From Angelakisella sp. (GTDB lineage Bacteria > Bacillota > Clostridia > Oscillospirales > Ruminococcaceae): a DNA stretch of 10,454 bases. The notes under the pieces are model-generated. The model was given only the letters and a program-made list of their open reading frames with translations. It was not told where the DNA came from and did not search any database. The stretch spans positions 1-10,454 of the forward strand of contig WSMP01000050.1 of the NCBI GenBank assembly GCA_013316495.1, in the 5' to 3' direction. A program made the position numbers and the translations under genes. This document shows, one piece after another, positions 5,989 to 10,454 of this stretch; within the stretch, counting starts at the first letter, position 1, and every line of letters starts with the position of its first letter.

Positions 5989-7044
5989 TTAATTTTTCAG
6001 CTTCGGGTCGAAGGCGTCCCGCAGGCCGTCGCCAAACAGGTTAAAGACCAGGATGGTAACGCTGATAAGGATGGCGGGCAGCAGCAGCAGGTGGGGGTAG
6101 GTGTTCATCCCCTTAACGGCATCGGTGGCCAGGGAGCCCAGGGAGGGCATAGGCGCCGATACCCCCAGGCCCAGGAAGCTCAGGTAGCTTTCGGTAAAGA
6201 TGGCGGCGGGTATCTGGAGGGTGGTGGTGACGATAAGGGTGCCGATGCAGTTGGTCAAAAGGTGCTTGCGGATGATCCGGCCGCTGCCGGCCCCCAGGGC
6301 GCGGGCGGCGGTGACATACTCGGATTCCTTCAGCACCAGCACCTGGCTGCGGGTGATGCGGGCCATCCCCACCCAGTACAGCAGGGCGAAGACGATGAAC
6401 ATGGCGATGAGGTTGGCCCCCACCTTCTGCATCCACTCAAAGCCTGGGGTCTCGGCCAGGCTGATGATGCGGGGCTTGAGGGTGATGGACAGAAGGATAA
6501 TCAGCAAAATATCCGGGATGGTGTAAAGGATATCGGTAAAACGCATCATAATATCGTCCACCAGGCCGCCGGTAAAGCCGGCCACCGCGCCGTAGGTGGC
6601 GCCGATAACCAGGACGCAGATGGAGCAGATGATGCCCACCGTCAGGCTTACGCGGGTAGCCATCATCAGGCGGACGGCGAAGTCCCGCCCCAGCTTATCG
6701 GTACCGCAGATGTGGGGGAAGACCGATTCCCCCGCCTCGATGCGCTGGAGCTCGGTCTTTCCGTATTCAAAGGCGGAAAGATTCTCGCTGTATTTAATCT
6801 GCTGGTCGTAGGTATAGGGCCAGAAGCTGGGGAGGATATAGGCGAATATCACAATGAGCAGGATGAAGAACAGGCTCACCATGGCAATCTTGTTTTTCCG
6901 CAGGCGGCGCAGGCCGTCCGCCCAAAAGTTAACGCTCTCCCGCATAATGACGAGGCTCTCTTTTTCGCTGGCGGTGGCGGGGGAGAAGTCGTCCGGGCCG
7001 AGGGGGAGCTTTTCCAGCTCCGGGGTGTTTTGAGTGTGTTCCAC
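5989..7044 (-). CDS. oppC: Oligopeptide ABC transporter permease OppC
   Basis: A 351-residue membrane permease forming the channel with OppB. After a ~50-residue cytoplasmic N-terminus there are about six hydrophobic segments (roughly 53-73, 131-155, 170-189, 210-226, 267-292 and 318-337). The external loop after the first helix carries CGTDKLGRDFAVRLMMATRVSL, typical of OppC/DppC. The EAA loop that contacts the ATPases is EYVTAARALGAGSGR at about 242-256. The segment at about 190-212, between the third and fourth helices, looks longer than in common OppC proteins. The start is a GTG at 7044; GGAGGAG lies 7 nt upstream, which decides it over the internal Met34. The gene begins 21 nt after oppB and ends 18 nt before oppD. 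Confidence 0.94.
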   Translation of the reverse strand: MEHTQNTPELEKLPLGPDDFSPATASEKESLVIMRESVNFWADGLRRLRKNKIAMVSLFFILLIVIFAYILPSFWPYTYDQQIKYSENLSAFEYGKTELQRIEAGESVFPHICGTDKLGRDFAVRLMMATRVSLTVGIICSICVLVIGATYGAVAGFTGGLVDDIMMRFTDILYTIPDILLIILLSITLKPRIISLAETPGFEWMQKVGANLIAMFIVFALLYWVGMARITRSQVLVLKESEYVTAARALGAGSGRIIRKHLLTNCIGTLIVTTTLQIPAAIFTESYLSFLGLGVSAPMPSLGSLATDAVKGMNTYPHLLLLPAILISVTILVFNLFGDGLRDAFDPKLKN

Positions 7045-7065
7045 AGCGTTTCTCCTCCTTCTTTG

Positions 7066-7983
7066 TTACTTCAGCTTAATGCGGGGATCGATGACCTTAT
7101 AGAGGATATCCACAAGGACGTTGGCGGCGATGACCAGGGCGGCCAGGATGATGGTGGTGCCCATAATCATGGTGTAGTCCCGGTTGGTGATGGAGGAGAC
7201 AAACTCCCGCCCCAGGCCGGGGATGGTGAAAATCTTTTCCACCACGAAGGAGCCGGTCATCAGGGAGGCCAGCATGGGGCCGACATAGGCGATTACCGGC
7301 AGCAGGGCGTTGCGCAGGGCGTGCTTAAAGAGGGTCATAAAGCTGGAAAGGCCCATGGCCTTGGCAGTGCGGATGTAATCCTGCCCCATAACGTCCAAAA
7401 GGCTGGAGCGCATCAGCCGGGTGATGTAGGCGGTGGGATAGATAGCCAGGGCCGTCACCGGCATGATGTAGGAGGCGGCGTCGTTAAGGCCCATGGTGGG
7501 CAAAAGCTGGAGCCAGCTTCCGAAGGTATAGAGGAGCAGCACGCTGCTGATAAAGCTGGGGATGGCGATGCCGCAGGTCCCCAGGACGATGATGAAGTTA
7601 TCCGGCAGCTTCCCCCGGTTGTAGGCGGAGACACACCCCAGGGGGATGCCCACGCAGAGGGCCACCACAACGGCGATGCCGGCCAGACGGGCGGAGACGG
7701 GGAACTTGGAGAAGATGATATCCGAGACGGTGCGTCCCCTCTGCCGCAGGCTGAAGCCCATATCCCCCTGGAGGAAGTCGGTCATATAGGTGGTATACCG
7801 CTGAAGGAGGGGCTTATCCAAGCCGAATTTGGCCTCCAAAGCCTCCTGGGCCGCCTTACTGATGGATTTTTCCGCCACAAAGGGACCGCCTGGGACCAGG
7901 TTCATCAGAAAGAAGGTCAGGGTCGCAACGATGAAAACGCTCAGGATTCCCATTGCGATCCGCTTTACGATATATTTGCCCAA
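7066..7983 (-). CDS. oppB: Oligopeptide ABC transporter permease OppB
   Basis: A ~305-residue membrane permease, first gene of the opp operon. The N-terminus GKYIVKRIAMGILSVFIVAT is the standard first helix of OppB/DppB, followed by LVPGGPF, FGLDKPLLQRY and GDMGFSL in the external loop. The EAA loop is DYIRTAKAMGLSS, then IPGLGREFV and a DPRIK C-terminus. The start is ambiguous. A GTG at 7992 would add Met-Thr-Arg, but the only Shine-Dalgarno, GAGGAG at 7994-7999, ends 1 nt before it. The TTG at 7983 has 10 nt spacing and begins the protein where family members begin, so I prefer it. The promoter at 8066-8095 should drive this gene. Confidence 0.93.
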   Translation of the reverse strand: MGKYIVKRIAMGILSVFIVATLTFFLMNLVPGGPFVAEKSISKAAQEALEAKFGLDKPLLQRYTTYMTDFLQGDMGFSLRQRGRTVSDIIFSKFPVSARLAGIAVVVALCVGIPLGCVSAYNRGKLPDNFIIVLGTCGIAIPSFISSVLLLYTFGSWLQLLPTMGLNDAASYIMPVTALAIYPTAYITRLMRSSLLDVMGQDYIRTAKAMGLSSFMTLFKHALRNALLPVIAYVGPMLASLMTGSFVVEKIFTIPGLGREFVSSITNRDYTMIMGTTIILAALVIAANVLVDILYKVIDPRIKLK

Positions 7984-8065
7984 CCGCGTCACACTCCTCG
8001 TAAAAAATCACCGGCCGGCCGCTGAAAGCCGCACAGCCGCGCAATTTTGATGGTTTTATTGAATC

Positions 8066-8095
8066 ATGATACCACAGTAAATCGTCGTTGGTCAA
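8066..8095 (-). promoter_or_regulatory. Predicted sigma-A promoter of the opp operon
   Basis: On the minus strand, TTGACC (-35, plus-strand 8090-8095) is separated by 18 bp from TATCAT (-10, 8066-8071), with TGG just before the -10 (extended -10). The start of transcription should be near 8059, giving a leader of about 75 nt before oppB. It is the best promoter match in the gap and points the right way. Confidence 0.65.
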
Positions 8096-8112
8096 GGAAA
8101 AAAGCCGTTTCC

Positions 8113-8135
8113 GGCAGAATTTCGCCAATTCTGCC
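8113..8135. promoter_or_regulatory. Inverted repeat upstream of the opp promoter, likely regulator site
   Basis: GGCAGAATT (8113-8121) and AATTCTGCC (8127-8135) are perfect reverse complements around TCGCC. The centre is about 65 bp upstream of the predicted opp transcription start, a usual place for a transcription activator, though a repressor is also possible. The regulator is not identifiable from this window. Confidence 0.5.
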
Positions 8136-8194
8136 ATGAAAGAGACATACCTGGAGGCTAATTTTTATTCGCTATGGTCAATTCTTTTCCACAA

Positions 8195-8206
8195 GGAAAC
8201 GTTTCC
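8195..8206. promoter_or_regulatory. CG-centred palindrome, LacI-family-like operator
   Basis: GGAAACGTTTCC is a perfect 12-bp palindrome with a central CG, the general look of LacI/PurR/CcpA-family sites. It lies about 140 bp from both predicted start sites, so it cannot be assigned to opp or ddl. A palindrome this short could also be chance. Confidence 0.3.
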
Positions 8207-8239
8207 CAAGGAAGTACTGGTGTATTTTGGGCAGGGACA

Positions 8240-8265
8240 GAGCCCCCCCAAGGCTCGGCTTTTTT
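8240..8265 (+). terminator. Weak terminator-like hairpin in the ddl upstream region
   Basis: GAGCC (8240-8244) pairs with GGCTC (8252-8256), followed three bases later by T6 (8260-8265). The stem is only 5 bp. It lies upstream of the predicted ddl promoter, so it would stop only an unseen plus-strand transcript from the 8100-8240 area or read-through. Confidence 0.3.
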
Positions 8266-8302
8266 GATAGATGTAGCATAAAGTCTCCCCGCTTTTCCGG
8301 CC

Positions 8303-8331
8303 TTGCGCATATTCGGGGGATGTGTTATAGT
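8303..8331 (+). promoter_or_regulatory. Predicted sigma-A promoter of ddl-murI
   Basis: TTGCGC (8303-8308), 17 bp spacer, TATAGT (8326-8331) with TGT just before it as an extended -10. An overlapping alternative -10, TATACT, is at 8331-8336. Transcription would begin near 8338, giving a leader of about 35 nt to the ddl ATG. Confidence 0.6.
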
Positions 8332-8372
8332 ATACTGAGATTGCAAGACAACAGAAGTGGGGGCTTTATATA

Positions 8373-9452
8373 ATGAATAAAAACACCGTGGCGGTGTTCT
8401 TCGGCGGCGTCTCCAGCGAACACGAGGTGTCCCGGCTAACCGCCGCTTCTATCCTGGAAAATATCGACCGGCAGCGGTGGAACCCCCTGGTGGTGGGCAT
8501 CACCAGGGAGGGAACGTGGTTCCTCTGCCACGAGGGCATCACCACCGCCGCCATCGCCGACGGCAGCTGGGAGCAGGACCCGGACCTCTCCCACGCCATC
8601 CTGTCCCCCGACCGGGAGCACCATGGCCTGCTGCTCCTTGATGGCAAGGCGGGGTGGTGGCGCACCCAGGTGGATGTTATCTTCCCCGCCCTTCACGGCA
8701 AAAACGGGGAGGACGGCTCCATCCAGGGGCTGGCCCAGCTGGCCGGTATCCCCTGCGTGGGGTGCGGTGTGGCCGCCAGCGCGGTCTGCATGGATAAGGC
8801 CCTCACCAAGACCATCCTCACCGCCAGCGGCATCCCCAACGCCCGCTGGCTCTGCGTCACCCAGGAGGATCGGGACGAGGAGGCGCTGGCCGCCGCCGTC
8901 ACCAGGGACCTGGGCTGGCCGGTCTTTGTCAAGCCCGCCTGCGCCGGTTCCTCGGTGGGGGTCAGCCGGGCGGAGGACCCCGACGGCCTCGCCGCCGCCC
9001 TGGACACCGCCTTCCGGGAGGACCGGAAGGTGATCATCGAAGAGGCGGTCCGGGGGGTGGAGGTGGAATGCGCTGTCCTGGGCAACGCCGGAGCGGTGAT
9101 CCCCTCCCGGCAGCTGGGGGAGATCGTCCCCCAGCGGGGGCTTTACGATTACGAAGGCAAGTACCTGGATGGCTCCACCGCGCTGTACATCCCCGCCCGC
9201 ATCCCGGAGGCCCAAACCGAGGCCATCCGCCAGGCGGCCCGGCGGGCCTACCAGGTTCTGGGCTGCCAGGGGCTGGCCAGGGTGGATTTCTTCGCCCTGG
9301 AGGACGGGGGGTATATCCTCAACGAGGTGAACACCCTGCCGGGCTTTACCAGCATCAGCATGTACCCCAAGCTGATGACCGCCTCCGGCATGGAATATTC
9401 GGAGCTTTTGACCCGGCTCATCCAGCTGGCCCTGGAGGCAGAGGAGGGATAG
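8373..9452 (+). CDS. ddl: D-alanine--D-alanine ligase
   Basis: A 359-residue cytoplasmic ATP-grasp ligase that joins two D-alanines for the peptidoglycan stem peptide. Residues seen: FFGGVSSEHEVS with Glu16, which orients the first D-Ala; HGKNGEDGSIQG at 108-119; VKPACAGSSVG ending at 196, the ATP-binding and Ser region; the omega-loop YDYEGKY at 258-264; and metal ligands Asp305, Glu318 and Asn320 in RVDFF and NEVNTLPGF. Tyrosine in the omega-loop is the mark of true D-Ala-D-Ala ligases, against the D-lactate-using vancomycin-resistance type. The length fits the longer DdlA-like forms. The ATG at 8373 has only a G-rich weak Shine-Dalgarno, but the N-terminus aligns with the family. murI follows after 3 nt, so the two are an operon. 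Confidence 0.96.
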   Translation: MNKNTVAVFFGGVSSEHEVSRLTAASILENIDRQRWNPLVVGITREGTWFLCHEGITTAAIADGSWEQDPDLSHAILSPDREHHGLLLLDGKAGWWRTQVDVIFPALHGKNGEDGSIQGLAQLAGIPCVGCGVAASAVCMDKALTKTILTASGIPNARWLCVTQEDRDEEALAAAVTRDLGWPVFVKPACAGSSVGVSRAEDPDGLAAALDTAFREDRKVIIEEAVRGVEVECAVLGNAGAVIPSRQLGEIVPQRGLYDYEGKYLDGSTALYIPARIPEAQTEAIRQAARRAYQVLGCQGLARVDFFALEDGGYILNEVNTLPGFTSISMYPKLMTASGMEYSELLTRLIQLALEAEEG

Positions 9453-9455
9453 GAG

Positions 9456-10282
9456 ATGGATACCCGGCCCATTGGCGTCTTTGATTCCGGCCTGGGGGGC
9501 CTTACCGCCCTGCGGGAGCTGGCGGCCCTTCTCCCTGGGGAGGACCTCCTGTACTTTGGGGATACCGGGCGGGTGCCCTACGGCTCCCGCGGGGCGGAAA
9601 TCATCACTCGGTACGCCCAGGAGGACGCCGCTTTTCTTCTGGACCAGGGGGTGAAGGCGGTGGTCTGCGCCTGCGGCACCGTCAGCTCGGTGGCCGGGGA
9701 GCTGCTGCGCCAAAAAACGGACTGCCCCTTTGTGGAGGTGGTGGCCCCCGCTGCCCAGGCGGCGGCAGCGACCACCCGCACCGGCCGGGTGGGGGTTATC
9801 GCCACGGCGGCCACCATCCGCAGCGGCAAGTTCCCTGCCGCCCTTCGGGCGCTGGAACCGGGGCTGGCCGTCTTCGACCTGGCCTGTCCCCTTTTGTCCC
9901 CTTGGTGGAGGACGGGCATATCGCCCCCGATGACCCCATCGCCCTCCCGGCGGTGGAATACTACCTGGGCGCTCTGCAAAAGCAGCAGATTGACACCCTT
10001 ATCCTGGGGTGCACCCACTATCCCCTTTTGGCCCCCCTGATTCAGGCTTTCCTGGGGGCGGGGGTAACGCTGGTGAACTCCGGCCGGGAGGCCGCCCGCA
10101 CCGCCGGGAGGCTTTTGGCAGAAAAGGGCCTTCTCTCCCCCAAAAAGGCGGGGGGAAGCCGCCGGTACTTTGTCACCGACGCCGGAGGCAGCTTTTCCGC
10201 TGTGGCGGAGGTTTTTCTGGGGGAGCCGGTGGAGGAGGTCATCCCGGTGAAGATTGGCGACCTGGAAAAGCTGGCGCTGTAA
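9456..10282 (+). pseudogene. murI: Glutamate racemase, interrupted by a one-base frameshift
   Basis: MurI makes D-glutamate for peptidoglycan. The N-terminal half reads from the ATG at 9456 (GAGGAGGG 7 nt upstream): IGVFDSGLGGLTALREL with Asp10/Ser11, YFGDTGRVPYGSR, and the first catalytic cysteine Cys73 in VVCACGTVSS. The homologous reading then moves to another frame at about 9892-9896 and continues with VEDGHIAPDDPI, ILGCTHYPLL (second catalytic cysteine) and the C-terminus to the TAA at 10280-10282. Adding one base, for example a fifth T in CCCCTTTTGTCCCC, restores the expected ACPLFVPLVEDGH and gives a 275-residue protein, normal for the family. As written, frame 1 runs on to 10040 and ends as a 194-residue nonsense-tailed product. 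It may be a true mutation or a homopolymer sequencing error; the lack of other damage favours an error or a very recent event. Confidence 0.85.
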
Positions 10283-10290
10283 GGCTTTAC

Positions 10291-10386
10291 GCCCGGCGTG
10301 CCGCCGGAGTCTCGCCCTACCCGCCCCTATGGGGGCTTAACCCTCTATAGGGCGTAAGCGAGTGCCTGGAGTTTTGGACTTAGCAC
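10291..10386 (+). repeat. Hairpin repeat, copy C (diverged)
   Basis: Starts 8 nt after the murI stop. Hairpin 1 CCGGCG / TGC / CGCCGG (10293-10307) is identical to copy B. The linker GTCTCGCCCTAC matches copy A. Hairpin 2 GCCCC-TAT-GGGG (10323-10334) has changed stem and loop. GCCCTA (10314-10319) can pair with TAGGGC (10348-10353). GGGGGCTTAACC and CCTGGAGT are shared with copy B. The 3' end is diverged from A and B. It lies almost 9 kb from A and B, again directly after a plus-strand gene. Confidence 0.6.
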
Positions 10387-10420
10387 TTTTTATTGATAGC
10401 TTTGGCCGTTCTTCTTTTTG

Positions 10421-10454
10421 CTTCTTTTTCTTCTTTCGTAAGAAGAAAAAGAAG
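10421..10454. repeat. Pyrimidine/purine hairpin, copy 2
   Basis: CTTCTTTTTCTTCTT (10421-10435) and AAGAAGAAAAAGAAG (10440-10454) are perfect reverse complements around TCGT. It ends exactly at the window edge, so the element may go further. It is the counterpart of 1610-1642 and follows repeat copy C by about 35 nt. Confidence 0.65.

Noticed and set aside
5029..8025. A 998-codon open frame on the plus strand across oppD, oppC and oppB.
   Set aside because: It is antisense to three well-supported genes. Its product is a low-complexity Gly/His/Asp/Val-rich string typical of the mirror frame of GC-rich codons, with no domain.
8136..8267. A 43-codon ATG-to-TGA frame in the opp-ddl gap, possible leader peptide.
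   Set aside because: No Shine-Dalgarno: the ATG directly follows the GGCAGAATT inverted repeat. It ends in the terminator-like hairpin and lies upstream of the predicted ddl promoter.
8373..9452. Vancomycin-resistance type D-Ala-D-Lac ligase.
   Set aside because: The omega-loop has the YDYEGKY form of D-Ala-D-Ala ligases and no vanH/vanX-like gene is adjacent.
8436..9713. A 425-codon open frame on the minus strand opposite ddl and murI.
   Set aside because: Antisense shadow of two genes with clear homology; composition is biased and no family is visible.
9888..9902. Programmed -1 ribosomal frameshifting in murI.
   Set aside because: CCC CTT TTG does not fit the X XXY YYZ slippery pattern, I see no clear stimulatory structure, and MurI is not known to use frameshifting.

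Overview
The window is a G+C-rich piece of an endospore-forming Firmicute, most likely a gut clostridium of the Oscillospiraceae (Flavonifractor, Lawsonibacter or Pseudoflavonifractor-like). The evidence is a spoIIP sporulation gene, strong GGAGG-type ribosome binding sites, GTG/TTG starts, and GC-rich codons in proteins of clostridial type. The genus is an inference.

Layout. Positions 1-1295 (+): the 3' part of spoIIP, whose product remodels septal peptidoglycan during spore engulfment, followed 8 nt later by a small unrecognised membrane protein. Positions 1296-1974 hold no gene but are dense in structure: a tandem pair of ~100-bp hairpin repeats, a nested inverted repeat built around a pyrimidine/purine hairpin, a bulged stem-loop, and two terminator-like hairpins. 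Positions 1975-7983 (-): a complete oligopeptide/dipeptide ABC transporter operon transcribed right to left as oppB-oppC-oppD-oppF-oppA. OppB and OppC form the membrane channel, OppD and OppF are the two ATPases, and OppA is the lipoprotein that captures peptide. oppD and oppF overlap by 4 nt. oppA comes last, after a 160-bp gap holding two perfect palindromes. Positions 7984-8372: a divergent control region with a good promoter for opp on the minus strand, a promoter for ddl on the plus strand, a 9-bp inverted repeat just upstream of the opp promoter and a CG-centred palindrome. Positions 8373-10282 (+): ddl (D-alanine-D-alanine ligase), then after 3 nt murI (glutamate racemase), a two-gene unit supplying D-amino-acid precursors for peptidoglycan. 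murI is split by an apparent one-base deletion near 9892-9896. Positions 10283-10454: a third diverged copy of the hairpin repeat and a second pyrimidine/purine hairpin ending at the window edge.

The genes themselves are familiar: sporulation, peptide uptake and cell-wall precursor synthesis. I see no defence island, CRISPR array, transposase, rRNA or tRNA. The least explained material is the repeat family. Three copies keep the same fold, stem sequences change on both sides together, and each locus lies downstream of a plus-strand gene and is followed by a pyrimidine/purine hairpin. That is the best candidate here for an undescribed structured RNA or small mobile hairpin element.
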